A DNA stretch of 64,000 nt from contig NZ_CP083663.1 of the NCBI RefSeq assembly GCF_020097815.1, forward strand, positions 744,001 to 808,000, given 5' to 3'. The stretch comes from Haloprofundus salinisoli (GTDB lineage Archaea > Halobacteriota > Halobacteria > Halobacteriales > Haloferacaceae). Below, piece by piece: positions 9,044-18,273 of this stretch. The translations under genes and the position numbers were made by a program. The notes beneath the pieces were generated by a model that saw only the letters and a program-made list of their open reading frames with translations, did no database searches and was not told the origin of the DNA. Positions within the stretch are counted from its first letter, which is position 1, and every line of letters starts with the position of its first letter.

Positions 9044-10351
9044 CTACGGCGACAGACGCTGCCTGTCACGTGGGAAGAGGACGGCCTCGCGGATGTTCTC
9101 CAGTCCGAGCATCGTCATGATGAGACGCTCGCCGCCGAGTCCGAAGCCGGCGTGCGGGGGCATCCCGTACTTGAACATCTTCGTGTAGTAGTCGAACGAC
9201 TCGGGGTCGAGCCCCTGCTGTTCGAAGCCGGCGACGAGGCGCTCGTAGCGGTGTTCACGCTGGCCGCCCGAGACGAGTTCCATGTTCGGGTGCATCATGT
9301 CGAACCCGGTCGAGAGTGACTCGTCGTCGTCGTCGTGGTCTTTGATGTAGAACGGCTTGATCTCGCTGGGCCAGTCGGTGATGAAGTAGTGCTCGCCGAC
9401 GTCGTCGCCGAGCGCCTTCTCGCCCTCCGTCGGCAGGTCGTCGCCCCAGACGAGGTGTTCGTCGAGTTCGCCCGACGCGTTGATGCGCTCGATGGCCTCC
9501 TCGTAGGTGAGCCGCGGGAACTCGCCAGAGGGTGCCTCGAACTCCTCTTCGAGCCCGAGCGCTTCGAGCTGGCGCTGACAGTTCTCATCGACGGCCTCGT
9601 ACGCCGCCTTGACGACGGCCTCGCAGACGTCCATCGCCTCGGTGTGGTCGATAAAGGCCGACTCGAAGTCGATGGAGGTCGCCTCGTTGAGGTGTCGCGG
9701 CGTGTTGTGCTCCTCGGCGCGGAAGATGGGGCCGACCTCGAAGACGCGCTCCAGACCGGAGCCGACCATCAGCTGTTTGAACAGCTGCGGCGACTGGTTC
9801 ATGAACGCCTCCTGGCCGAAGTACGTGATGGGGAACAGCTCGGTGCCGCCCTCGGTGCCGGTGGCGACGATCTTCGGCGTGTTGATCTCGGTCGCACGGA
9901 GGTCGCGGAACTTCTCGCGGACGGCGCGCTGGACCTCGGCGCGAATATCGAAGATTGCCTTCACCTCGTCCTTGCGCAGGTCGAGCGTCCGGTTGTCGAG
10001 ACGCGTTGGGAGTTCGGCGTCGACCTTGCCGGAGGGGTCTAGCGGCAGTTGCGGGTCGGCCTCCGCGATGACGTCGAGGCTCTCGGGGACGACTTCGACG
10101 CCCGTCGGCGCGCGCGGCTCCTCGCCGACCTCGCCGGTCACCGAGATGACGCTCTCGCGGTGGACACCCAGTCCGGTCTCGACGAGCGTCTCGTCCATCT
10201 CGTCCTTTTCGAACTTGACCTGAATCTTCCCGGTGGTGTCTCGGAGGATGAGGAATGCGATGCCGCCGAGGTCACGAACCTCGTGAACCCAGCCAGCGAG
10301 CGTCACCGTCTCGCCGGGTTCGGCGTCAGCTGCGTACGTTCGGTTGTGCAT
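9044..10351 (-). CDS. aspS: Aspartate--tRNA(Asp/Asn) ligase
   Basis: A 435-residue archaeal class II AspRS with an N-terminal OB fold ([21 protein letters not shown]), motif 2 ([21 protein letters not shown]) and the C-terminal motif 3 region ([28 protein letters not shown]). His23 and Pro82 occupy the two positions that in discriminating archaeal enzymes are Trp and Lys, which suggests a non-discriminating enzyme that also charges tRNA-Asn. GatB in this window would then convert Asp-tRNA-Asn. The start at 10351 has a TTAAAAA box at about -27. The gene is divergent from the Lrp-type gene. Confidence 0.96.
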   Translation of the reverse strand: MHNRTYAADAEPGETVTLAGWVHEVRDLGGIAFLILRDTTGKIQVKFEKDEMDETLVETGLGVHRESVISVTGEVGEEPRAPTGVEVVPESLDVIAEADPQLPLDPSGKVDAELPTRLDNRTLDLRKDEVKAIFDIRAEVQRAVREKFRDLRATEINTPKIVATGTEGGTELFPITYFGQEAFMNQSPQLFKQLMVGSGLERVFEVGPIFRAEEHNTPRHLNEATSIDFESAFIDHTEAMDVCEAVVKAAYEAVDENCQRQLEALGLEEEFEAPSGEFPRLTYEEAIERINASGELDEHLVWGDDLPTEGEKALGDDVGEHYFITDWPSEIKPFYIKDHDDDDESLSTGFDMMHPNMELVSGGQREHRYERLVAGFEQQGLDPESFDYYTKMFKYGMPPHAGFGLGGERLIMTMLGLENIREAVLFPRDRQRLSP

Positions 10352-10482
10352 GTCTACGCGTTCCGCGTCGGGAGGTTAAAAACGACCGATTCCGCCCGAG
10401 CGCGCGAAGCGCCGACGGTCGCCGTCGCCCATCCGTCGGGCGGAACAAAACACATTTGCACCTGTCGGTCACCTCTCTGGGT

Positions 10483-10953
10483 ATGTCGCGGGAACTTGAC
10501 GACCTCGACCGCTACATCATCTACGCGCTCCAGGGCGACGCCCGCGGGACGACCGCCCGAGAGATCGCCGAGATGAAGGGCGTCTCTGCCAGCACCGTGC
10601 GTAATCGAATCCACCGACTCGAAGACGGTGACATCATCCGAGGGAGCCACCTCGACATCGACTTCGAGGCCGCCGGCTATCAGCTGTACACGCTCATTCT
10701 CTGCACCGCCCCGATTCCCAAGCGCGAACAGCTCGCACGCGAAGCGTGCAACGTCGACGGCGTGGTCTCGGTCCGCGAGATAATGACCGGCGGCGAGAAC
10801 GTCCACATCACCGTCGTCGGCGAGGACAGCGACGACCTGAGCCGAATCGGCCGCGACCTCAGTTCGCTCGGTTTCGAGATCGTCGAAGAGGAACTCATCC
10901 GAAACGAGTACACCTGTCCGTACACGCCGTTCAGCGAATCCCCGGACGAGTAG
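10483..10953 (+). CDS. Lrp/AsnC-family transcription regulator
   Basis: A 156-residue protein. The N-terminal winged helix (DDLDRYIIYALQGDARGTTA, then EIAEMKGVSASTVRNRIHRLEDGDII, residues about 5-55) is followed by an Lrp-type ligand domain with GYQLYTLILCTAPI and VREIMTGGENVHITVVGED. The ATG at 10483 gives the compact family form. Upstream in-frame residues lack protein character. The gene shares a 131 bp divergent promoter region with aspS; the antiporter follows 422 bases downstream. The effector is unknown. Confidence 0.92.
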   Translation: MSRELDDLDRYIIYALQGDARGTTAREIAEMKGVSASTVRNRIHRLEDGDIIRGSHLDIDFEAAGYQLYTLILCTAPIPKREQLAREACNVDGVVSVREIMTGGENVHITVVGEDSDDLSRIGRDLSSLGFEIVEEELIRNEYTCPYTPFSESPDE

Positions 10954-11186
10954 CCGAGCGCCTCCGTTCGACGCCTCTTCTCCGCGGAGCGACTGCGCTG
11001 GTCGACGAACCGTGTCGACTCTCGGACAGCGTCTGGCGACTTGGCGAACGAACGCGGGCCTCTGAGCGTCTGCACGTGTCGACGACCGACAGTTCGAACA
11101 GTGCGTCGCATACGTTGAACACTCGTGAATTGCGAAATAAATACTACAACGAATTGTAGATGCGAAATCGGCAATATATCGCCTTC

Positions 11187-11192
11187 TTTATG
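11187..11192 (+). promoter_or_regulatory. TATA-like box for the antiporter leader ORF
   Basis: TTTATG is centred 27 bases before the ATG at 11217, the spacing seen for leaderless haloarchaeal transcripts. It would make the short ORF, not the antiporter, the first cistron. Confidence 0.5.
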
Positions 11193-11216
11193 GCGTTTCA
11201 GCGGTAAGAGCCGATA

Positions 11217-11375
11217 ATGAGAGTTCCCGTACCGAAGTCGAGCGACGGAACGTCGAAGTCGGACCGACGAGCGCGGGTTCGCCGGCCTGAGGGCCTGCTT
11301 CGGGAGTCGAGTCACCGCGAACCGTATCGGGGCCTGCGCGCTGATGCGGACGGTCGCGTCCCGGGGGTGAACTGA
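11217..11375 (+). CDS. Possible 52-codon leader ORF abutting the antiporter
   Basis: This short Arg/Ser-rich ORF (beginning MRVPVPKSSDG) is in the same frame as the antiporter. Its TGA at 11373-11375 directly precedes the antiporter GTG at 11376. Its ATG sits 27 bases after a TATA-like box. The peptide matches no family I know. It may be a coupling leader, or simply 5' UTR. Confidence 0.3.
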   Translation: MRVPVPKSSDGTSKSDRRARVRRPEGLLRESSHREPYRGLRADADGRVPGVN

Positions 11376-12620
11376 GTGGTCGAAGCCTCCGAAATCAGCA
11401 TCCTCGGTCTGCTGTTGGTTCTTGCCGTCGCGTGGGTGTTCGGCGCGCTCGCAGAGCGCTTCGGCTACCCCGCGATGATGGGCGAACTGGCGGCGGGGCT
11501 CCTCTTCGGGCCGCCGCTACTGGGAATCATCCAACCCTCGGAGGTGTTGATGGTGCTGTCGGAGCTCGGCGTCTTCCTCCTGATGGTGTACGTCGGGACC
11601 GAAGTCGACCTCCACAAGCTATTCGAACTCGGTCCGCAGGCGCTCCTCATCGCTATCGGCGGGTTCGTCATCCCGTTCGGCCTCGGCTACGCGGCCGGCG
11701 TCGTTCTCGGCGTGTCGATGGGAGGGGCGCTGTTTCTCGGACTGGCGATGGCGGCGACATCGCTGGCGACAAAGTCGCGCATTCTCTCTGACCTCGACCT
11801 GCTCGACACCCGCATCGCGGGGGTGCTTCTCGGCGGTGCGCTCGTCTCCGACGTCGGCGTGCTCGTCGCGTTCGCGGGCATTCTCGGCTTCGTCGAGGCC
11901 GGGTCGGTCGACCCGCTCAGCATCGCCCTCATCTTCGGGAAGGCGCTGGCGTTCTTCGCCGTGACGCTGTTCATCGGCGACCGCTTCCTCCCGCCGATGT
12001 GGACGAAACTCGAAGACCTCCGCGAACAGTACGGCTTCGTCGACAAGACGACGGCGTTCACGTTCGCGCTGCTGGTCGCACTGGTGTTCGCCGAGCTCGC
12101 CGCGCTGGCGGGGCTGCACATGATTATCGGCGGCTTCATGGCCGGGATGTTCCTCCGACAGGCCGACATCACGCCGGGGTTGTACGAACACATGGAGAAC
12201 GTCATCTACGACCTCGCTATCGGCTTCTTCGCGCCCATCTTCTTCGTCACCGTCGCCTTCGAGTTGACGTTCGACGTGTTCACGCAGAACCTCGGCCTGC
12301 TCGTGCTGTTGGTGGCGCTCGCGTTCATCGGTAAAATCGTCGGCTCGTGGCTGTTCTCGCTGCCGACGAAGCTCACCTCCCGCGAGGGGCTGGTCATCGG
12401 CTTCGGGATGAACGGCCGCGGCACCGTCGAGATCATCATCGCCTCCATCGGTCTGTCGGCGGGCGTCATCGACCAGCAGATGTTCTCCATCCTCGTGTTC
12501 ATCGCCATCTTCACGACGGCGCTCGTCCCGGTGACGATGACGTGGGGCGTCAAGCTCCTGGAGTCGGCGGATGAACTCGTCAAACTCGACGAGGAGGAGA
12601 CGATCAGCACGGCGGACTGA
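11376..12620 (+). CDS. Cation:proton antiporter, CPA2/Kef-type
   Basis: A 414-residue polytopic protein with about 12 hydrophobic helices. It belongs to the Na+/H+ exchanger (CPA2) family: LAERFGYPAMMGELAAGLLFGP near the N-terminus, and LVSDVGVLVAFAGILGF and GLHMIIGGFMAGMFLR in the transport core. It lacks the C-terminal TrkA-N domain of full Kef proteins, though an acidic tail remains. A GTG start follows GGGGGTGA at 11363-11370. It probably contributes to Na+ or K+ and pH balance at the cell membrane. A short ORF ends right before it. Confidence 0.9.
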   Translation: MVEASEISILGLLLVLAVAWVFGALAERFGYPAMMGELAAGLLFGPPLLGIIQPSEVLMVLSELGVFLLMVYVGTEVDLHKLFELGPQALLIAIGGFVIPFGLGYAAGVVLGVSMGGALFLGLAMAATSLATKSRILSDLDLLDTRIAGVLLGGALVSDVGVLVAFAGILGFVEAGSVDPLSIALIFGKALAFFAVTLFIGDRFLPPMWTKLEDLREQYGFVDKTTAFTFALLVALVFAELAALAGLHMIIGGFMAGMFLRQADITPGLYEHMENVIYDLAIGFFAPIFFVTVAFELTFDVFTQNLGLLVLLVALAFIGKIVGSWLFSLPTKLTSREGLVIGFGMNGRGTVEIIIASIGLSAGVIDQQMFSILVFIAIFTTALVPVTMTWGVKLLESADELVKLDEEETISTAD

Positions 12621-12680
12621 CCGCTCTCGGTCGTCGAACGTCGACTCGAAACGAAAAGCGAACGCGCGGAGCGAAGAGAA

Positions 12681-13391
12681 CTACTCGGCGTGGGCGTCTT
12701 TGACGCCTTCGACGGTTTCGCGGACCGCGTCGACGCCCTCGTCGTGCAGCAGGTCGCCGACGACGATGACGTCGGCGTACTGGCCCATCTCGTAGGCGGC
12801 GTCGTAGCTGCGGATGCCGCCGCCGTAGAACAGCGTCGAGTCGTCGAGCGCGTCCTGGGCGGCCTGTACTTTCTCGGTGTCGCCGTACATCCCGGAGTAC
12901 TCGACGTAGACGATATCCTGTCCGAACATCTTCTCGGCGACAGCGGCCCACGCGGCCACGTCGTCGGTGGACTGGTCGCAGTCGGCGTCGGTCAACTGCG
13001 CGACCGAGGCCTCCGGGTTGAGGACGATGTACGCCTCGGTGTGGGTGCGGCCCCAGTCGAGACCGTTCTCGATGCGGACCCACTCCTTGTGTGCGCCGGT
13101 CACCCAGAAGGAGTCGCTGGCGTTGAACACGGTCGGGATGAGGTAGCCGTCGAGCGCGTCGTCGTCGACGACGACGGCGGGGTTCGACGGCTCCTGGTAC
13201 AGCGGCACGTCGTACTCGGCGCACGCGTCGACGACGCGCTGCATCTTCTCGGTGGTGATGTCGAGCGTGCCACCGATCTCGATGGCGTCGGTTCCGGTCT
13301 CGCAGGCGTCGGCGAACGTCTCGCCGTCGACGAGCTCTTTGTCGGGATCGATTTTGAGGATGTGGTCCCACGATTCCCACGGCAGAGTCAT
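12681..13391 (-). CDS. Geranylgeranylglyceryl phosphate synthase
   Basis: A 236-residue TIM-barrel prenyltransferase that makes the first ether bond of archaeal lipids from sn-glycerol-1-phosphate and GGPP. Signature blocks are [40 protein letters not shown] and the phosphate-binding [21 protein letters not shown] box about 27 bases upstream of 13391 supports the ATG. topA lies upstream on the same strand, separated by a 224 bp hairpin-rich spacer. Confidence 0.95.
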   Translation of the reverse strand: MTLPWESWDHILKIDPDKELVDGETFADACETGTDAIEIGGTLDITTEKMQRVVDACAEYDVPLYQEPSNPAVVVDDDALDGYLIPTVFNASDSFWVTGAHKEWVRIENGLDWGRTHTEAYIVLNPEASVAQLTDADCDQSTDDVAAWAAVAEKMFGQDIVYVEYSGMYGDTEKVQAAQDALDDSTLFYGGGIRSYDAAYEMGQYADVIVVGDLLHDEGVDAVRETVEGVKDAHAE

Positions 13392-13471
13392 TGGACTGTG
13401 TACTTCGGGGAGCCGTTAAAAAGGGTGCGGAACGCTAGTTTCTCAAAGTCACGGTGGCGGAATAGCGAGTA

Positions 13472-13596
13472 CGCTCACTGCGAACGAACGAAGTGAGCGA
13501 GTAGGCCGACGACTGAGTGGGGGTGCGAAGCACCGAAACGAAGGAGGAGTGCTTTTGGTCCAGCTTTCACCGAGCGAAACCGCTTTGCGGTTTCGC
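13472..13596. repeat. Cluster of three hairpins (REP-like) between topA and GGGPS
   Basis: Three perfect inverted repeats follow one another. CGCTCACT/AGTGAGCG is at 13472-13479 and 13492-13499. GGTGC-GAA-GCACC is at 13522-13534. GCGAAACCGC-TTT-GCGGTTTCGC is at 13574-13596. They lie just after the topA stop on the minus strand and could end its transcript or be a repeat element. No gene is present in this spacer. Confidence 0.75.
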
Positions 13597-13615
13597 GCAG
13601 CGTAAAAGGTGGGAG

Positions 13616-16132
13616 TTAGTCCGCTTTCGCCTGCCAGTCTCGAACCGTATCCGCGCCCACGCCCTCGACACTCGCAGCCACGTCGTCGGGGTCGGCGTCT
13701 TTCAGCCCGGGCACGTCCGCGATCCCGGCTTCCTGCAGTTTCTCGGCCGTCTTCTCGCCGATGCCGGAGATGCTCTGCAGTTCGTCGCCGCCGACCTGCT
13801 GGGCCTGGTACTCGCGGTAGTTACAGATGGGACAGCCGAGCTCCCACGGCTCGTCGCCGTTGTGGACGACCAGGTGGGGAAGGCCGTGCTCCTCGCACTC
13901 CTCGTCGGTAACTTCGATCTCGCCGCGGCGCGGCAGCGGCAGCGAGTAGTCGCAGTCGGGGTAACGCGTACAGCCGACGAGCCGAGAGCCCGAACGGAGC
14001 TGTTTGATAGCCAACTCGCCCCCGTGTTCCTCGCCGCACTCCGGACACGTCCCGATGACGAGGTCGTCCTGCTCGTCGGCCTCGTCGGCTTTACACTGCG
14101 GACAGCCGTGGACGAACGTCTTCCGCCCGGCGAGCATCTTCACGTGGTGGAGGCCGTGCTCCTCGCACTCGTCTTCGAGGATGAGCGGCTTCCCCGTCGA
14201 CGGCAGCGGGAGCGTGTACTCGCAGTCGGGGTAGCCGTCGCAGCCGACGAAGTACGACCCGTACCGACTCTTGCGAACGAGGAGGTCCGCGCCGCACTCC
14301 GGGCACGGTCCGAGCGTCTTGTCCGCCTTCAAGGATTTTTGAAGCTGTGTTCCCAGCTCGTCGCTGGACTCCATCAGCCCCTCGAAGACGGTTTCGAGCA
14401 TCTCGCGGGACTCCTCGGTCACGTCCTCGAAATTCGTCTCTCCGTCGGCGATGGCGAGCATGTCCGCCTCGAGTTGTGCGGTCATCTCCTCGCTGACGAT
14501 GCGGTCGGCGAACTCCTCGGACGCGCTGACGACGGCGCGGGCGAGGCGGGTCGGCCGCGGCGGGTCGTTCTCGATGTAGTTTCTGTCGTAGAGCTTCTGA
14601 ATCACGTCGTGGCGGGTCGCCTTCGTCCCGATTCCCATCTGCTCCATCGTCTCGATGAGCCGCGACTGGCCGTAGCGGCGCGGCGGCTGGGTCTGCTTCG
14701 CCTCGAAGCGGGTGTCGGTGACCGCGAGCTCCTCGCCCTCCGAGACGTCGGGGACGAAGCTCTCGGTGTTGTTGAAGTACGGGTAGACGGCGTGGTAGCC
14801 CTCTTTGACGAGGCGCTTGCCGTTGGCCTTCAGCGAGAGCGGTTCGCCGTCGGCCGTCACGTTGGCGACGACGCGGAGGTGCTCCCACTTCGCCGCCTCG
14901 GCGACGGTGGCGAAGAACCGCCGGACGACGAGTTCGTACACCTCGTACTCGTCCTCGGAGATATCGGCCGAAGAGGGAAGCTCGCCGGTCGGGTGGATCG
15001 GCGGGTGGTCGGTCGTCTCCTCGTCGCCTTCTGTCGCCGTGAGTTCGTCGAGTTCCAGGAGAGATTCCGCGTCGTCGCCGAAGCGCCGCGTGCCGACGAA
15101 CTCCGAGACGAGTTCCTCGGGGTCGAGGTCGTCGGGGTAGACCGTGTTGTCCGTCCGCGGGTAGGTGATGTACCCCGCCGTGTAGAGGTCCTCGGCGATG
15201 CTCATCGCGCGCTGGGCGGAGTAGCCGATGCTGCCCGCCGCGCGGATGAACTGCGTGGTGTTGAACGGCGCGGGCGGCTTGTCCGTTCGCGTGCGGCGGC
15301 GGACCGACTGGACCGTCGCCGACGAGGCGGTCCGGAGCGTGTCGTAAACCGCGTTCGCGGTCTCTTCGTCCCAGACGCGCTCGGCCTCGTTGCTGTCCTC
15401 GTCGTGGTAGAAGTACTGCGCCTCGAACTCCTCGCCCGTCTCCGACTTTTCGAGGTCGGCGAACAGCTCCCAGTAGTCCTCGGGGTCGAAGGCGTCGATT
15501 TCGCGCTCGCGGTCGACGATGAGTTTCAGCGTCGGCCCCTGCACCCGACCGACGGAGATGAAGTCGTTGCCGAGCTGTCGGGCCGACAGCGAGAGAAAGC
15601 GCGTGAGCGCCGCGCCCCAGACGAGGTCGATTATCTGGCGGGCCTCGCCCGCCGCGGCGAGGTCGAAGTCGAGGTCTTCTGGATTCTCGAACGCCTCGGT
15701 CACCTCGCGCTTCGTGATGGAGGAAAAGCGCACGCGGTCGATGGGGGCCTCCTCGTTCACGTCGCGGACGAGTTCGTACGCCTCCTTCCCGATGAGTTCG
15801 CCCTCGCGGTCGTAGTCGGTGGCGATAGTGACGCGGGAGGCGTGGCGCGCGAGTCGCCGGAGGGCGGCGACGATGTTCTCCTGCGTCGGGTGTTTGTCGA
15901 TGGGCGCGTCGATGAGTTCGACGGGTTCGACGTCGCGCCAGTCGTTGTACTCCGGCGGGAAGTCGACGCCGACGACGTGACCCGACAGCCCGATGCAGCG
16001 CTTGCCGCCCCACTTGTAGACGTTCACCCCGTTCATCCGCTCGGCGTCGGCGGACTCGCCGCTGAGGATGTCCGCGATTCGCCTCGCGGCGTTGTCCTTC
16101 TCGGTGATTATCAGTTCCGGCCCCTTGCTCAT
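13616..16132 (-). CDS. topA: DNA topoisomerase I (type IA)
   Basis: An 838-residue archaeal topoisomerase I. An N-terminal Toprim domain (LIITEKDNAARRIADILSG; DYDREGELIG with the metal-binding Asp/Glu) is followed by the gate domains with the active Tyr in AGYITYPRTDNTVYP (near residue 320). Three CxxC-type zinc fingers follow at the C-terminus, and a helix-hairpin-helix tail (SISGIGEKTAEKLQEAGI). It relaxes negative supercoils. Length and domain order are normal for haloarchaea. The ATG at 16132 fits a leaderless start. Confidence 0.96.
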   Translation of the reverse strand: MSKGPELIITEKDNAARRIADILSGESADAERMNGVNVYKWGGKRCIGLSGHVVGVDFPPEYNDWRDVEPVELIDAPIDKHPTQENIVAALRRLARHASRVTIATDYDREGELIGKEAYELVRDVNEEAPIDRVRFSSITKREVTEAFENPEDLDFDLAAAGEARQIIDLVWGAALTRFLSLSARQLGNDFISVGRVQGPTLKLIVDREREIDAFDPEDYWELFADLEKSETGEEFEAQYFYHDEDSNEAERVWDEETANAVYDTLRTASSATVQSVRRRTRTDKPPAPFNTTQFIRAAGSIGYSAQRAMSIAEDLYTAGYITYPRTDNTVYPDDLDPEELVSEFVGTRRFGDDAESLLELDELTATEGDEETTDHPPIHPTGELPSSADISEDEYEVYELVVRRFFATVAEAAKWEHLRVVANVTADGEPLSLKANGKRLVKEGYHAVYPYFNNTESFVPDVSEGEELAVTDTRFEAKQTQPPRRYGQSRLIETMEQMGIGTKATRHDVIQKLYDRNYIENDPPRPTRLARAVVSASEEFADRIVSEEMTAQLEADMLAIADGETNFEDVTEESREMLETVFEGLMESSDELGTQLQKSLKADKTLGPCPECGADLLVRKSRYGSYFVGCDGYPDCEYTLPLPSTGKPLILEDECEEHGLHHVKMLAGRKTFVHGCPQCKADEADEQDDLVIGTCPECGEEHGGELAIKQLRSGSRLVGCTRYPDCDYSLPLPRRGEIEVTDEECEEHGLPHLVVHNGDEPWELGCPICNYREYQAQQVGGDELQSISGIGEKTAEKLQEAGIADVPGLKDADPDDVAASVEGVGADTVRDWQAKAD

Positions 16133-16265
16133 TGGCAGGCGATATGCGAAGGGGCGGCCTAAACCTTTCGCGGTCGTTTGCGACGAAATCGCAAGGGGGC
16201 GTGGACGCGCGCACGTGCGACGCTCGCGCAGCGCGCTCGCGTATGCGCGAGAACTTAATCTCGGC

Positions 16266-18128
16266 TCAGACGTGCTCGTCCAGGAACGCTCGAATCTGCT
16301 CGAACTCCTCGACGAGGTTCGACCGCGTCGTCGTGTGGTGACCCTCGTCCTCGAAGACGAGCTTCTCGACGGGCACGCCCCGCTCGCGCACCCGCTCGAC
16401 GATCTGCTCCGTCTCGCCGACGGGGACGCGCGGGTCGTTCGCGCCGTGCTGGACGAACAGCGGGCACTCGATTCGGTCGACCTTGTGAATCGGGCTGATC
16501 TCTCTCAGCAGCTCGCGGTCGTCCAGCGACCCGTACTCGGCGGCGCGGTGGTCGCGCCGCCACTCGCCGGTGTTCTCGAGGAACGTCTCGAAGTCGGCGA
16601 TGCCGACGAACTCCACCGCCGCCGCCCAGATTTCGGGGTACTCGGTGATGGCCGCGAGCACCATGAACCCGCCGTAGGAGCGGCCGTAGGCGACGATTCG
16701 GTCGGGGTCGACCATATCATGCTCGTAGAGCCAGTCGACGGCCGCCCGAATATCTTTCACCGAGTCCATCCGCTTCTCGCGGTCGTCGAGGTGGGTGTAC
16801 GTCTTCCCGTAGCCGGAGGACCCGCGGACGTTCGGTTCCAGTACGGCGTACCCCTCGTTGAGAAAGTACTGCTTCGTCGGGTAGAACCACGGCCGCCGCT
16901 GGTGTTCGGGGCCGCCGTGGATATCGACGATGACCGGCGTTTCGCCCGGTTCGGCGTCCGCGGGGAGCGTCCAGTACGCCGGTATCTCCCTCCTGTCGGG
17001 AGAGCTTTGCTCTCCCGTAGTCGCGTTCGCTTCACTCACGCGACCGTCGAAGCTCTCGTACCGAATCGTCTCCGCGCTCCGGAACGTCGACTGCGGGATG
17101 CCGACGGTGTCCAACGACGTCCAGCGCGTCGGTTCGGAGGTCCCGTCTACGGTTCCGACATAGATGCCGAACGGCTCGCTGTTCTCCGAGAACGTGAACG
17201 CGAACCGCTCCCCATCGGGACCGAGCGTCACGTCGGCGGCGACGCCCTCCGGGAGGTCGACTTCCGCAACGTCGACGGCCGTCTCGTCGACGAATTCGCC
17301 CGCGTACAGTTCCGAGTAACCGTCGACGTTGCGGCCGTAGACGAGTCTTCGAGAGTCGCGGTCGAAAGCGAACTCCTCGACGTTCCAGTTGCCGTCTCCG
17401 CCATCGCCGTCGGCAACGACGTCGATATCGGCCGTGTCGAGGTCGAGTCGTCCGAGGTAGCTCCTGTCTGCGTCGTGGTTCGTCACCAGATACAGCACGT
17501 CGCTTCCGGGACCGAACGTCACGCAGTCGTAGCTGGCTTCTCCGTCGGGGGTGACGACACCCACCTCGCCGGTTTCGAGCTCCAGAATAGACACCTCCTG
17601 GTCGAAACTCGCGTGTGCCTCGCGGAGCGCGAGCGATTCCCCGTCGGGACTCCATCCGAGCGCTTCGAGCCAGCCGTCGGACTCGAAGACGAGTTCAGCG
17701 TCGTCCGGGCCGCCGTCGCGGGTTTGCACGTACACGTCGAACGCCTGCGCGTCGCGCCGGTTCGAGGTGAACGCGAAGGAGTCGCCCGACGGCGACCACC
17801 CGCCCCAGCCGTGTATCGCGTCGGGGCGCTCAGTGAGACCGTGAATCGTCCCGTCGGCGGCGTCGTAGCGGAACAACTGGTCGCGCTCGTCGCTCCCCTG
17901 GTCCATCCCGAAGACGAACTCGTCGCGCGTCGGCGACCAGTCGATAAACGAGATTCGCTCCTCGAACGCGGTGAGTCGCGTCGGCGGCGCGTTCGCCCCG
18001 GCGAGCGTCCAAATCTGCGGCGTCCCGGTCGTGTCGCGGACGAACGTGAGGCGCTCGCCGTCCGAGGAGAACGCGGGCTGTCGGGCGGCGTCGATGCCGA
18101 GATAGCGAGCGACGGCGTACTGTGGCAT
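16266..18128 (-). CDS. S9-family serine peptidase (acylaminoacyl/prolyl oligopeptidase-like)
   Basis: A 620-residue cytosolic peptidase with a WD40-like beta-propeller (residues about 15-340) followed by an alpha/beta-hydrolase domain. The catalytic triad is Ser484 in GRSYGGFM, Asp565 in GANDPRVPVG and His597 in DEGHHTTTR. The ATG at 18128 was chosen because CTTATC lies about 27 bases upstream; the longer in-frame start at 18167 would put that box inside the gene. Between the propeller and the hydrolase, SFDG-R and REIPAYW are split by a 16-residue insertion carrying two hairpins in its DNA (separate entry). The triad is intact, so the enzyme is probably active. Confidence 0.92.
   Translation of the reverse strand: MPQYAVARYLGIDAARQPAFSSDGERLTFVRDTTGTPQIWTLAGANAPPTRLTAFEERISFIDWSPTRDEFVFGMDQGSDERDQLFRYDAADGTIHGLTERPDAIHGWGGWSPSGDSFAFTSNRRDAQAFDVYVQTRDGGPDDAELVFESDGWLEALGWSPDGESLALREAHASFDQEVSILELETGEVGVVTPDGEASYDCVTFGPGSDVLYLVTNHDADRSYLGRLDLDTADIDVVADGDGGDGNWNVEEFAFDRDSRRLVYGRNVDGYSELYAGEFVDETAVDVAEVDLPEGVAADVTLGPDGERFAFTFSENSEPFGIYVGTVDGTSEPTRWTSLDTVGIPQSTFRSAETIRYESFDGRVSEANATTGEQSSPDRREIPAYWTLPADAEPGETPVIVDIHGGPEHQRRPWFYPTKQYFLNEGYAVLEPNVRGSSGYGKTYTHLDDREKRMDSVKDIRAAVDWLYEHDMVDPDRIVAYGRSYGGFMVLAAITEYPEIWAAAVEFVGIADFETFLENTGEWRRDHRAAEYGSLDDRELLREISPIHKVDRIECPLFVQHGANDPRVPVGETEQIVERVRERGVPVEKLVFEDEGHHTTTRSNLVEEFEQIRAFLDEHV
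16992..17044 (-). repeat. Hairpin-bearing in-frame insertion inside the S9 peptidase gene
   Basis: Bases 16992-17039 encode 16 extra residues (VSEANATTGEQSSPDR). The DNA has a perfect 9 bp stem with TTT loop at 16997-17017 (CGGGAGAGC/GCTCTCCCG) and a 7 bp stem with an 11-base loop at 17020-17044 (GTCGCGT/ACGCGAC). The loop word GAGTGAAGCGA resembles the intergenic hairpin cluster near topA. The reading frame is preserved. Confidence 0.7.
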
Positions 18129-18273
18129 GCTTGCACAGTGGCCGCGGACCGGATAAGGGTTCAGCATCCGGCGGGCGTTTGCCGGGAGCGCGGGAGTCGT
18201 CGTGAGTGTCGCACACGTCGCTCGCCGGAAGCCGTGCGCTTATCTGTCGACCGACCGAGACTCCCGAGAGAAC

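Noticed and set aside
13517-16162. Long plus-strand open frame opposite topA
   Set aside because: It is antisense to a well-supported topoisomerase I and has no domain of its own.
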